Shown here: positions 17,698-27,135 of the stretch, in pieces
Numbering within the stretch: the stretch's first letter is position 1
Layout: each line of letters begins with the position of its first letter
NCBI RefSeq assembly: GCF_900115165.1
Contig: NZ_FOVP01000018.1
Span: 57,905-121,904, forward strand
From: Roseovarius lutimaris
GTDB taxonomy: Bacteria; Pseudomonadota; Alphaproteobacteria; Rhodobacterales; Rhodobacteraceae
Direction of reading: 5' to 3'
DNA: 64,000 bases
Program-made: the position numbers and the translations under genes
The notes under the pieces: generated by a model
Told to the model about the DNA's origin: nothing
Database searches by the model: none
Seen by the model: the letters and a program-made list of their open reading frames with translations, nothing else

Positions 17698-18543
17698 CCC
17701 ATGCCGCCACGCCCCTGCGCTCGCTTGAGGCGCGCTATTACACCGATCCGGGCATTTATGCCGATGAAATCACCGGATTATTGGCGCGGAGCTGGCACTT
17801 CGCCGGCCATGCCTCGCAGTTGGAAAACGCCGGTGATCATTTTGCGTTTGAGATCTCCGGCGAAAGCCTGTTCTGCATCATGGGCCGGGATGACAGCCTG
17901 CGGACATTTTACAACGTCTGCCAGCACCGTGCGCATCAGCTCTTGCAGGGCTCTGGCCAGACCCGCGTCGTGGTCTGCCCCTATCACGCCTAGACCTATG
18001 AGTTGACCGGTGAATTGCGCGCCGGGCCCAACATCAAGGCGGTCGCGGGGTTCGACAGGTCCAGTGTTTGCCTGACCGAGGTGCGCACAGAGGTCTTTCT
18101 TGGCTTCATCTTTGTCAATCTGGACCGGGATGCCAAGCCGATGGACGACTGGTTCCCGAATGTGCGCGCCGAGTTGCAGGGCTTTGTGCCAAACTGGGCC
18201 GATCTCAGACCGCTGGAATAGGTTGAAATCCCCGAGACCTGCTGAACACCTATCACTGGCGGGCGGTGGATGCCGATCACGTCGTCGTCTGGCGCGGCTG
18301 GTATTCGATCGGCGGCGAGGACAATGAAACCGTGCGCCGCATGGCCCTGCAAGACCGCGCAACGACCGTCGAAGAGGATATTCACCTTGTCGAAAGCGTT
18401 CAGCGCGGGCTTAAATCGCGGGGCTATGTGCCGGGGCCTCTGGTGATCGACCCGAATGTGGCGTGAACTCGGAACATTCGGTCATGCATCTGCAAAAATG
18501 GATGCGCGAGGCGATTGACGGCAGTGGGTCGATGGAGGCGTGA
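17694..18543 (+). pseudogene. decayed Rieske-type oxygenase alpha subunit (betaine-demethylase-like)
   Basis: The front shows the Rieske 2Fe-2S motif (VCQHRAHQLL, then VCPYHA). At 17991-17993 a TAG replaces the Trp codon normally following. The frame continues with TYELTGELRAGPN and FIFVNLDRDAKPM to a second TAG at 18219-18221. A deletion then removes the region that should hold the mononuclear-iron ligands. The tail resumes in another frame (WRAVDADHVVVWRGWYSIGG, then VQRGLKSRGYVPGPLV) and ends after one more shift with NSEHSVMHLQKWMREA. The family includes glycine-betaine/stachydrine/carnitine-type demethylases, matching the neighbouring FAD-GcvT remnant. Two nonsense codons, a deletion and a shift make function impossible. 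Confidence 0.92.
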
Positions 18544-18593
18544 GAGGTGGAATAGGTCATCACATCCCCATCTCAGCCTGATTGGATTGCGCG

Positions 18594-18794
18594 TTAGATG
18601 AAGCTGAAATCGTCCAGCGTGAGATCAGCCGCGGCCATGCCCTCGACCGTCACCAGATGCCCGCCGATATCCATCTGCGCGCCTGCCGCCGTGTCGGTGA
18701 TGTTCAGCGCATCGACAAAGCCCTGCAACCCATTGCCGCCGTTCGAGATATTAACCTCGCCGGTGTCCGGGTCACGACCCGGATCAGGAAGCTG
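18594..18794 (-). pseudogene. C-terminal fragment of a secreted RTX/adhesin-like protein
   Basis: On the minus strand a frame open from a TGA at 18795-18797 to a TAA at 18594-18596 encodes NISNGGNGLQGFVDALNITD, then GHLVTVEGMAAADLTLDDFSFI. This Gly/Asp-rich ending with a terminal DDF-x-F-I resembles the secretion-end sequences of RTX-type calcium-binding proteins. It has no start of its own. It overlaps, in another frame, the tail of the reading frame at 18704-19288, so one frameshifted gene covering both is possible. Confidence 0.45.
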
Positions 18795-19288
18795 TCAACG
18801 CCACCGCCGAAGGCTGAGTCAGCGACACTCATCTGCGGAGGGGACGATGCTTCTGAAGATAAGGAAAAATCCCCTGCCAGACCGGCAATATTCAAATCAC
18901 CAACAGGTCGGGAAGACAAATCGTACAATTGCGCGAAGACTTCGAAATACAAATCGTTGTCGGCGTTATTTACGTTTTGAAACTCACGCATACCCAGAAC
19001 CCAAACACCATCGGTCGGTGTTGGCATGCGTCGAAGATCGGGTTGCAAGAGGCGTCCAATTTCCAAATCAACGATTTCGCCAAAGGGATTTTCGAAACCC
19101 TCCAGAGGGCTCACGAGCGGCATATCAAGAACATCATAGGGCAATCGCGCCGTACCAATTATGCCTGCAAAATCTATGATTGACAGTTCGAGAACTTGTC
19201 CGACCTGATCATCCACGAGTTCTGCGCGCGTATCTCCATTCAAGAACGCCGTAGCAGCAGGCTGCACAAATCTCGATATTCTCTCCAT
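18704..19288 (-). CDS. hypothetical protein, possibly frameshifted at the C-terminus
   Basis: The frame starts at ATG 19288 (MERISRFVQPAATAFLNGDT) and gives 194 residues. The first 165 residues read like a normal soluble protein (DLEIGRLLQPDLRRMPTPTD, then LYFEVFAQLYDLSSRP) with no signal peptide. From about residue 172 (FLIRVVTRTPAR) the sequence becomes Arg-rich and unlike the rest, while a neighbouring frame becomes plausible. A frameshift near 18790 is therefore likely. I do not recognise the family. The start lies directly upstream of, and divergent from, the region preceding the GH26-like gene. Confidence 0.45.
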   Translation of the reverse strand: MERISRFVQPAATAFLNGDTRAELVDDQVGQVLELSIIDFAGIIGTARLPYDVLDMPLVSPLEGFENPFGEIVDLEIGRLLQPDLRRMPTPTDGVWVLGMREFQNVNNADNDLYFEVFAQLYDLSSRPVGDLNIAGLAGDFSLSSEASSPPQMSVADSAFGGGVDSFLIRVVTRTPARLISRTAAMGCRALSMR

Positions 19289-19599
19289 TGCGTTTGCCCC
19301 CTGAAGATCCGATCAATGCGAAGTTTTTGCAGCTTCTGGTGAACTGCTCACTTTGGCGCTTGGGCGACGACGACATGCCCCAAGAAAAACACCGCATCTT
19401 CGAGGATATGGCGGGTGTGCACCCGGTCGGTTTTTTTGAGCGTAGTGGACTTTTGACGTTTACTCTGAGAGTTGCCCGCACGGTCGAACCTGAACTGACC
19501 TACCATGAGGCGCAGGGCCGCCACCACTCAATTCTTGAATTTTTGCCGCCTCGGGCGCATCCTTCGCGAAGATTTATAAAAACTATTTGGATTGAGATC
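19289..19599. other. open but unassigned stretch upstream of the GH26-like gene
   Basis: This 311-nt stretch is open in the same frame as the GH26-like gene (from a TTG at 19288 or an ATG at 19375). The translation (EDMAGVHPVGFFERSGLLTF, later RAHPSRRFIKTIWIEI) shows no signal peptide or known domain and is AT-richer near 19560-19595. It may be an N-terminal extension of the next gene or the remnant of another gene. Confidence 0.4.
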
Positions 19600-21300
19600 A
19601 TGACCAAACCCTGGCTCGGTGCGCAGGAAGTATTGTATCAAAGCCTGCTGTGGCATCTGAAGGTTCCACATGACTATGCCTCACAGGTGGCCGCGAACAG
19701 GTTGGTGTTTCCCGGCGAAAGCATGGTCAATATCTCAAATCCGCCGACCACGCATTCTGCTGTTGACCTCGGCGGTTATGTCGACTCATGGATTACCGAC
19801 ATGGAATGCGCCACCAGCCTGCGCCCCAAGCTTTACGGCTTTGACTACGGTCGTGTGGCGGATGTCGTCGAGGTGTCTATTGGCATGGTTGACGGCGTTG
19901 AGAGGTTTGATAAGCGGCTGATCACCACGCTCCCGCAGGCCCAGCGCGCCGGCACGCCCAGCATTCCATCGGAAAAGGCGATGATGAAAGACCTGATGCT
20001 ATCGGCCTATGCATTGGGCGGTGAGATCTGTCTTAGCTATCACATGCTCAACCCGTTTATCACCCCTGCCGAAACCAGCGCCGGGGCAGGCCCTTTGAAA
20101 TATCATACCGGCCAGTCAAACACGCACCTCGGTTCGGGACAGTTTCAAGCGGAATTCGCCGCCCAAAGCGCCACCGTAGACCGCAGTGGCCGTGAGATGG
20201 GGCAGTTTGTGAATGATCTGCTAAGTCACCCGATGGCGACCGGAAAGGACATTTACATCCGTCTCTTTCACGAGCCCAATATCAGTTACTTTTGGTGGGG
20301 CGAGGCGAATGGGGCCACCTCCGGACCATATATGGATAATTTCATATTTCTATGGAATTTCATGGTCGCCGCTGTGCAAAATGCGGTCGATCAGGACAAG
20401 CGATCGCGCTTGAAGTTTGTGTTCTGCATCAACGGAAAGCCGAGTGTAAACGCACTTGAGGGCGATCTGGATCGGTACTTTCCCACCGGCGGAGCAAACG
20501 CCACATACACGACCTTCCTGAACAGTATCGCGGTTCTGGGGCTCGATTACTACGAGGACTGGCAAAAAGACCCATCCGCGTCACTGTTAACGGACCAATA
20601 CGCCCGTGTTGTGGCAAAGGCAGCCGCCATAAACACCCGGTTTGGCCTGAGCTGGGCGCATGCCCTGAGCGAAGTCAGCATCAGGAGCGTCGCCCCCGGA
20701 CAGGCCAGCATCGGCAAGCTTTACGGCGCTTTTGGCAATTCGGCCGCCTGGCCCGCCGGACAGCGCAGTTTCTTCAAGGACAAGGTCTTTGATCTGGCAA
20801 AGCAAAGCTCGCCAAAGTGGGTCATGTTCTGGGTCAACAGGCTTGGCAATTCGGCGCTTTCCGCAATCACCCCCTCAACCTCTGGCGGGGCGTCGTTGCG
20901 GTATGGCCAGACGGATGTTTTTACCGAAGGCACCGCCGAGTTTTATTATCCAATGCTGCCGGCAGAGCCGTTTTATGTCGAAACCTACAAGGACGGCGAA
21001 GTTGACACCGCAGGCGTGCAGCAAAAGACCTTCGTCAAGGTGGCGGCCGCCAATCCCGACCTTCTTGACCAGATCCCCGGCGCCACGGCCAATGGCACAA
21101 GAACGCCCAATGGCGAGGCCTATAATGATGCGGTGGTGGATTTCTTTACCCTCGTGCCGCGCTATATCCGGTCCTGGAATGCAAGTGGCGTTCTGGCGGT
21201 CGAGGCATTCCAGAGAGGCACCCTTTCCAGGCCGATTTTTTCGCAGAGCCCGGTGCCGCCCGACCCCAATGCGCCCGACATTATCTTCGACACGCTTTAG
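19600..21300 (+). CDS. glycoside hydrolase family 26-like protein
   Basis: Taken from ATG 19600 the protein has 566 residues. Its core matches the GH26 (beta-mannanase-type) barrel: KLYGFDYGRV near the start, GGEICLSYHMLNPF, then IRLFHEPNISYFWWGEAN with a candidate acid/base Glu at about residue 225, GLDYYEDWQ, and a candidate nucleophile Glu at about 358 (HALSEVS). No signal peptide is visible, unlike typical secreted mannanases, and the family member is divergent. It could act on an intracellular or surface polysaccharide, or have lost catalysis. Its stop overlaps the convergent 436-aa gene by 4 nt. An upstream TTG at 19288 would lengthen it by 104 residues. Confidence 0.75.
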   Translation: MTKPWLGAQEVLYQSLLWHLKVPHDYASQVAANRLVFPGESMVNISNPPTTHSAVDLGGYVDSWITDMECATSLRPKLYGFDYGRVADVVEVSIGMVDGVERFDKRLITTLPQAQRAGTPSIPSEKAMMKDLMLSAYALGGEICLSYHMLNPFITPAETSAGAGPLKYHTGQSNTHLGSGQFQAEFAAQSATVDRSGREMGQFVNDLLSHPMATGKDIYIRLFHEPNISYFWWGEANGATSGPYMDNFIFLWNFMVAAVQNAVDQDKRSRLKFVFCINGKPSVNALEGDLDRYFPTGGANATYTTFLNSIAVLGLDYYEDWQKDPSASLLTDQYARVVAKAAAINTRFGLSWAHALSEVSIRSVAPGQASIGKLYGAFGNSAAWPAGQRSFFKDKVFDLAKQSSPKWVMFWVNRLGNSALSAITPSTSGGASLRYGQTDVFTEGTAEFYYPMLPAEPFYVETYKDGEVDTAGVQQKTFVKVAAANPDLLDQIPGATANGTRTPNGEAYNDAVVDFFTLVPRYIRSWNASGVLAVEAFQRGTLSRPIFSQSPVPPDPNAPDIIFDTL

Positions 21301-22607
21301 GGTTCATCCTCGCCCTCAATGTAATCGAATTGAAGCCCCGGCCCGGCATGGCCGCGCCCCGAATCCTTGTGGCGGCCCACCCAAAAGTGGTTGTCCGCCT
21401 CCCCCGCCCCGCTGGCGAATTTCCTGATACGGCGCACTCGTAGCCCGGTGCGCGGCACCTCCTCTTCCATCAGACGTATGGATTCATCCACGATCTTCGA
21501 GCGGTATTGCGGGTTTTCGCGGCTGGCATCGGGGTCGGTGCGCCCGCGGCGCAAAAATATCTCGCCGTTGGTGGGCGTCAGGTTGATCTGCACCGGCACA
21601 TAAGGAATCCAGTTGGCGGGCATCTCCGACATCAGCCTGAAACCGGCGGCTTCTTCGTCGCCCTCGGCCTGAGTGTCTGCATCGGTCTGCGCATCGCCGT
21701 TCAGGATCGTTTCGCCGTCCCGCGTGGTATAGGCATGCTCCCACGCCCAAACCAGATTGGCCTGTTCGTCACGCACGAAACGCACATCCTCAAGGACGTC
21801 GTTGTAAAGCACATCAAGCGCAATGTTGGGTGCAAAAATAGAGGCCCCCGAGAGGCCATCATCGCCCGTCACCTGATCCAGCGCAAAGACCTTCCACGCC
21901 TTGTCTTTGATCGGCTTCAGGGTCGTCGTCACCCCAAAACTGTCGGTCACCTTCAGCGACGTGATCTCGCGCACAGATCCCGACGGCATCGGCGCCGGGA
22001 TCATGTACCAGTTGTTGATATCGGTATAGAAAAACTCGGGCAAAAGCGTTGACAGGATACTTGGCTCTGCCTCGCGCGGGGTATCGAAATAGGCCCCCGC
22101 ATCTTCGATCTTCCACCATCGCGGATCAGGCGCTCCGCGAAATGTCATTTGCGTCGGCACATAGGTCCGGGGATCGTCATGTACCGGCTCTGCGTTCTTT
22201 AATTTCTCCACAAGATCAAACTGATACCAATCAAGCTGAAACCCGGAATAGGCTGTGGCCGTCAATCTATGGCCTGTCGTCTCAAGGCCAAATTCATATT
22301 CCAGCGCCTCGCTTTTCCAGGCCGGTGCATCGCCGTCCTCGCCGGTTTCCCCCTCGACAAATGGCTCAAGTGGTTGTTTGCGGTCAATCGCTTGCGCCTT
22401 GCCATCCCGTGCGAGGACCGTCACCGGAAAATGTCGGCTCTGCACCTCGACATCGGCCAGCGCCCCGCCATTTTCCGCCTCGAATTCGCCCGTCTGCCAT
22501 TGCCGCGCCAGAAACCAGAGCGGGTCTTTTACCCGCGCTGACAGCGCCTCGGCAATGTTGACCGACCGGTTTGAGCCGTGAAGCTGTTGCTTGTCTTGTC
22601 CTGCCAT
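21297..22607 (-). CDS. conserved-looking hypothetical protein (436 aa)
   Basis: The N-terminal motif around residues 28-48 (DPLWFLARQWQTGEF followed by Glu, Asn, Gly-Gly) is one I have seen in large uncharacterised bacterial proteins; no function is attached to it. The rest is a mixed strand-rich sequence with many Trp and acidic residues, a low-complexity Asp/Ala/Thr/Glu insert at about residues 305-325 (DAQTDADTQAEGDEEAA) and an Arg-rich stretch near 390-400. No signal peptide or membrane segment is visible, so it should be cytoplasmic or exported without a Sec signal. It is the last gene of the four-gene minus-strand operon beginning at 33526, 4 nt after the 1507-aa gene. Confidence 0.85.
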   Translation of the reverse strand: MAGQDKQQLHGSNRSVNIAEALSARVKDPLWFLARQWQTGEFEAENGGALADVEVQSRHFPVTVLARDGKAQAIDRKQPLEPFVEGETGEDGDAPAWKSEALEYEFGLETTGHRLTATAYSGFQLDWYQFDLVEKLKNAEPVHDDPRTYVPTQMTFRGAPDPRWWKIEDAGAYFDTPREAEPSILSTLLPEFFYTDINNWYMIPAPMPSGSVREITSLKVTDSFGVTTTLKPIKDKAWKVFALDQVTGDDGLSGASIFAPNIALDVLYNDVLEDVRFVRDEQANLVWAWEHAYTTRDGETILNGDAQTDADTQAEGDEEAAGFRLMSEMPANWIPYVPVQINLTPTNGEIFLRRGRTDPDASRENPQYRSKIVDESIRLMEEEVPRTGLRVRRIRKFASGAGEADNHFWVGRHKDSGRGHAGPGLQFDYIEGEDEP

Positions 22608-22611
22608 GACG

Positions 22612-25600
22612 TTACTCCTTCACGACACCAAAGCCACGACGCTCAAAGAGTGCCGCGGCAGTGGTGCCTTTGAGGTTCAGATCGCCCGCCGTATCAACCA
22701 GGTGCAGCGACAGGCCCTTCAGAGCGCCCCCGCTCACGGTGTTCACAAGCTGCTGGCGCGGAAGGCGCGCTTGGGATGTCTTGCCGGATGTCTTATGTGC
22801 GATCACGTTTGATCCGGGCAGCGCCGCGCCCGGAAAGGCCCGAACATGGCTCGACAAGGCGCGAATTTTCATCCAGTCGATTGCCTCAACCACCAGCTCT
22901 GCCGCGCGGGTCTGTGTCCAGCTTTTGTAGGCGTTGTTCGGCGCCACCCCGAGCAGAATCGCATGCGGGGCCTCGCTTTGCGGGCTGTCATAGTTGATCG
23001 CAATCCCTGTCGGCTGGGTCTGGCTTGGGCGCTGCACGGTCCATTCATCGCAGACGATGCCGCAAACCGGGGTTTTGGCCTCCATCAGCTTTCTGGTGCT
23101 CAGGAACGTGCCGTGATGGCGCACCTCTGGCGCGTCCTCGGGCGGGCGCGGATCGGCCTGTGGATCGCTCGGGTCAATTGTCGCGGCACGCTGCGACCTG
23201 AAAGCGCTCAATGGCCCCGCCACCCGCGCCAAATGCCCCGCGCGCCCAACATTCGGACGGTGCTCATCCCAAGGGGCAAGCCCATCCGGTGCCAGAATTT
23301 CCGGCTCGAACACGGGCTGCAATTTCGTCGCCGTGCGGGGCATGGGGGGCAGGATGATCATCGCCTCGCCATCCAATGCCTGGCGCAAGGCGCCGTCACA
23401 GCCCTGTAGAGCATCTTTTGCCCCGGCCAATGTGGCATGACCGGATGCGGGATGATCCTGCGTGGCCTGCGCCAACCGCGCCTGTTGCCTGGCAATTCGC
23501 GCCGTCATATCCGTCAGCCGCCCGATCACCGCCTCGGGATCATCAATCGCCTCCTGGGTCGTGAAATGGCGCAGCGCCTCGGGCGCGCCGTAATCTGCCA
23601 AAGGCTCCAGAAACCGACCGATCAGAACCGTGCGGTGCTGCTCTGCCCGCGCCACCTGCGCGTCGATCATCGCCTGGGCGTCACGGCTGTCGATCCGCCT
23701 GCGCGCCTCATGCACTTCGGTTTCAAACACCGAAATTGCATTTGTCGCGGCGCCCAGATCGGTTTGCATCCGCTTGCTCAAGATGCCGATGCGCTGTCGC
23801 AAGGCGTCGATCCCGTATTGCACCACGGTGATTGCCTCGGCTTCAGACAGCTCGCCCTTGCGGATATCGGCGCTTGCAGCGAGGTCGCCGTGATCCAGAC
23901 TGCGCCCGGTCTTGGCGGTTTTGCGGATCAATTCCGCGCGCTGCAACAACTCTTCCAGTGAGGGGGTTCCGGCATTCAGGTTCACGTCAAACGCCAGACC
24001 CGCAGGTGAGGCCAAAGCGCCAAGCTGTGCCATCGCCTGTGGGTTTTGCGAAAGGTGCCGGGCGATCCCGGCCTTTGCGCGAACCTGAATTTCGCTAACC
24101 CCGCCGATCACAAGATCAAGCGGCGTCATGCCAAGGTCGCGGTGCAAATGCATCGAAACCGTGGTGCTCGGCGGCGTGCCCGTGCCCGCGACGTCAGGCG
24201 ACGAAATCGACATTTCAAGCCGCGCATTTTGAAAGCCGTCAAGCACGCGGCGGGCAAAAGCCGCCAATCCGGGCTCGCCAATCTCTCGCGGTGTGGCCGC
24301 CGGGTCTGGCGCGATTTCCGGCATCAGGATGTTCACCCGATAGGATGACCCCTGCCCCTGACGCTGTGTTTTCAGGAAAATCGGCACACCGGGGGGCGGG
24401 TGGCCCGACAGAACCTGCAACCATGCATTGGCCGCATCCGCCTGCCCCAGGGCACGGCGATGCGTAGCCTCAGCCATCACGACATCTGACAGCGCATCCA
24501 GATCATCCTCAAGCAGGCGGCGCAAATCCTTGAGCGGTTGCGGCTGCTCATCCGCGATAAAGGCCAGGCCGTCGAACACCCGGCGCGCGCCGATGTTGTC
24601 ATTCCGCTCACCTTGCAAAGGATAGCGGGCGCGCAATTGCAGGATGAAAGTGTCGTGTTTGTTATCATGCAGCCAACGCTCGCCGCGCAGGCCAAGCCCC
24701 TCGCGAAGATCGTGCCCCTTTGCAATCAGATCCATCAGCTTCAGCGCCCGGCGCGTGCGGGTCGAGCTTAGGTTGATTTCAAAGGCCCCGCCACCGCGAT
24801 GGCGCAAATATGCCGACCTGAGCAGCGCCGCCGTCAACGCCTGCGGCACCGTCGGGGCCTGAATATAGCCATCGCTGCCGCCGGTTTTCGACGCCGGGCG
24901 CAGCTTGCCGATAAACCCGTAATAGCCCCCCGCCAGCCCCGTTTGACCGGCCTGCCGGTCGGCCTTGAGCCGCGCATAGGCAAGCCCGGTGGCAAAGGCA
25001 TCAACCCGGTGCTGAAAAAGATCGACAACCTCGCATAGCAAGACCTCAAGGATCGCGCGGCCCTGCGGGCGGGCGGCCACCGTTTCAAGATGGCTCAGCG
25101 CCGCCGCGTAACCTTGATTGAGGACCGAGACCTTGCGAATGATATCCCTGTCAATCGCTGTGAGCGCCAGGTTGCCCGGCCTGATCTGGCCTGCCGACCG
25201 GGCGCTAAGCCGCGACAGGGTCTGATCCATCGTCAATAATTGACGCCGCAGGCGGTCATCCTGAACCTGCTTTATGTCCACGTCCATGTCGCGCCGCCCC
25301 GGCGCCTCAGATGGCCCCTGGCGGTCAAACCTGTTGAAAACATCCCTGAAAACCAGCGACTTGATGTTCCGCTCCAAGGTCAGGCGCGCCAGACGATAGA
25401 GCAGCGGCCAGCCGCGATTTCGGCTATCGGGATCAACCAGCTTTTCAAGCGGCTGCTCGCGCAGGGCTTTCAGATATGTCTTGGCCCGGAATTGCGCGCG
25501 CGTGCCATCGACATAGGGGCAGCCGAGGCCGCTGATCTTGTCCATGTCGGCGCCCACGCCAGAGACATCCAGCCGTTTCGACACGCGGGTCGTGGACAGG

Positions 25601-27135
25601 ATATCGAAAAGCTTGTCGGCGCTGTCCGGGTCTGCGGGCTGAATGACCGGCACCGTCTCATCGGCCGCACCCGGTAGAAAGGCCCGGTTGAACCGCGAAT
25701 AGAGCGCGAGAAAGTGATGCACCTTTCGCGCCGCCTCACCCTGATCAAGCTCGGCGGCCCTGAAGTCGTGGATCTTGGTGATCGGCAGAACGCCCATCGC
25801 GTTTTCGCCAAAGCGCACCGCCGGTAAAACACCGCGCGCGGCAATCGCACCGGCCATCACCTCGATGAAGTCATCCTCGCTGACACCGGCCACCTGGCTA
25901 TAGCCGTCAAGCGCGCTGTCAAGCAGCGCCGGGCCGATCACCCGAAGCATCGCCCTGGCGTCTTCAAAGCCGGTGTCGGCCCCATCGACCGCCCGGCGCA
26001 GATCGGCCTTGGGCAGGTCAAACGCCTCGGCCAGCAAATCGGCGGCATAGGTCTTGCCCGCGCCATACGCCTCTTGCTCAATTGCGGTGGCGCGTTTGGT
26101 AAACCCCTCAAGATCGGCCTCGGGGCGGTTGAGATAAGATAGGGCATCAGGCGAATTATTGGTCGCACTGTCCTGCGGGATCACCGAAAATTCGCCCGTT
26201 GCCACATGGCTTTTCAACAGCGCCGCAAACTCGTCCCGGGACTGAGTGCCGCTTAGCCCGATGGCGATGATCCAATCCGCGGCCTTGGCGCGTTTGATCG
26301 TCTCGGGGTCGCGTATCTTGATGCCCATGCCATGCTCTACGGCTGTTTCGAAATCAACCAGCCAACCGCCCGGATCGGCCGCCTCGGGGGTGTAGGATAC
26401 CACGCTGGCCGCGCGCGCCGTGTTTTTCGGGATCGCCCGCCCCTCTGCCAGAGGCTCGACACGGCCATTGACGACAGCGAAAAGCGCCACCTTGCCCGGC
26501 AGGGCCGCGATACGCCCCAGGCGCCGCTGGTAATTGTCGTCGCCCTTTTCCTCACCGATCCGCATCAGGTGAACCGCGCGATAGGCGCCAACGCTATTGG
26601 CAAAATGCTGCCAGTGCGCCGAGACCTGGGCGTCGCCCATATCCCACCAGGGTTTGCCGCCGATCTCGGTCTCGAAGGCCTTTCTTGCGGTGGCTTCGTC
26701 CTCGGTGATCGGCTCAACGCCCTCTTCGGAAAAACTTTCGTCAGGATACCAACGCAGCCAAAGCTCCTCGGCCTCGGTGAATTTCCGCTCTACAAATTTA
26801 TGCCTGACCTGCGCCTGCCCGATGGCCTGCCTGATCTCGGTCGCTGCCTTTTTGCGCGCCTTGAGCGAGCTCAGGTTTCGTGCCTTGTCAAACGGCCTGA
26901 GGACATCGCGCAGCGCCGATGTGTCTTTGATCACGACCGGCGCATTGACCTGCATGAAGCGGTATTCGATCGACAGCGGCAAGAGCGCAAGCGGCGGGGC
27001 CTTTTGCCTGATCTCCTCTGGAATCTTGCCTCGATTCACCTTAATATCGGGCTCTAACTTACTGACTTTGCCGCGCAAAGTCTTGACGTTTCGGTCGGCG
27101 ATACGTCGCGGTTTCCTTGGCCCTCGTCCCATCAC
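22612..27135 (-). CDS. giant hypothetical protein (1507 aa)
   Basis: The frame is continuous for 1507 codons with codon use like its neighbours and no internal repeats of known domains. Visible parts: a basic N-terminus (GPRKPRRIADRN), alternating helical and strand segments, a coiled-coil-like stretch at about residues 1100-1180 (RQRIGILSKRMQTDLGAATN), and a C-terminal segment at about 1350-1440 with VCGIVCDEWTVQ and APHAILLGVAPNN. A similar VDEW/ALLLAV pairing recurs in other uncharacterised bacterial proteins. There is no signal peptide or transmembrane helix. The ATG overlaps the stop of the 929-aa gene by 4 nt, so the products are probably made in a fixed ratio and may form a complex. 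Function unknown. Confidence 0.88.
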   Translation of the reverse strand: MMGRGPRKPRRIADRNVKTLRGKVSKLEPDIKVNRGKIPEEIRQKAPPLALLPLSIEYRFMQVNAPVVIKDTSALRDVLRPFDKARNLSSLKARKKAATEIRQAIGQAQVRHKFVERKFTEAEELWLRWYPDESFSEEGVEPITEDEATARKAFETEIGGKPWWDMGDAQVSAHWQHFANSVGAYRAVHLMRIGEEKGDDNYQRRLGRIAALPGKVALFAVVNGRVEPLAEGRAIPKNTARAASVVSYTPEAADPGGWLVDFETAVEHGMGIKIRDPETIKRAKAADWIIAIGLSGTQSRDEFAALLKSHVATGEFSVIPQDSATNNSPDALSYLNRPEADLEGFTKRATAIEQEAYGAGKTYAADLLAEAFDLPKADLRRAVDGADTGFEDARAMLRVIGPALLDSALDGYSQVAGVSEDDFIEVMAGAIAARGVLPAVRFGENAMGVLPITKIHDFRAAELDQGEAARKVHHFLALYSRFNRAFLPGAADETVPVIQPADPDSADKLFDILSTTRVSKRLDVSGVGADMDKISGLGCPYVDGTRAQFRAKTYLKALREQPLEKLVDPDSRNRGWPLLYRLARLTLERNIKSLVFRDVFNRFDRQGPSEAPGRRDMDVDIKQVQDDRLRRQLLTMDQTLSRLSARSAGQIRPGNLALTAIDRDIIRKVSVLNQGYAAALSHLETVAARPQGRAILEVLLCEVVDLFQHRVDAFATGLAYARLKADRQAGQTGLAGGYYGFIGKLRPASKTGGSDGYIQAPTVPQALTAALLRSAYLRHRGGGAFEINLSSTRTRRALKLMDLIAKGHDLREGLGLRGERWLHDNKHDTFILQLRARYPLQGERNDNIGARRVFDGLAFIADEQPQPLKDLRRLLEDDLDALSDVVMAEATHRRALGQADAANAWLQVLSGHPPPGVPIFLKTQRQGQGSSYRVNILMPEIAPDPAATPREIGEPGLAAFARRVLDGFQNARLEMSISSPDVAGTGTPPSTTVSMHLHRDLGMTPLDLVIGGVSEIQVRAKAGIARHLSQNPQAMAQLGALASPAGLAFDVNLNAGTPSLEELLQRAELIRKTAKTGRSLDHGDLAASADIRKGELSEAEAITVVQYGIDALRQRIGILSKRMQTDLGAATNAISVFETEVHEARRRIDSRDAQAMIDAQVARAEQHRTVLIGRFLEPLADYGAPEALRHFTTQEAIDDPEAVIGRLTDMTARIARQQARLAQATQDHPASGHATLAGAKDALQGCDGALRQALDGEAMIILPPMPRTATKLQPVFEPEILAPDGLAPWDEHRPNVGRAGHLARVAGPLSAFRSQRAATIDPSDPQADPRPPEDAPEVRHHGTFLSTRKLMEAKTPVCGIVCDEWTVQRPSQTQPTGIAINYDSPQSEAPHAILLGVAPNNAYKSWTQTRAAELVVEAIDWMKIRALSSHVRAFPGAALPGSNVIAHKTSGKTSQARLPRQQLVNTVSGGALKGLSLHLVDTAGDLNLKGTTAAALFERRGFGVVKE

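Noticed and set aside
17991..18221. Amber readthrough or pyrrolysine-like recoding in the Rieske gene
   Set aside because: A deletion of the iron-binding region and later shifts show that the gene is decayed; no supporting tRNA or enzyme is seen in the window.
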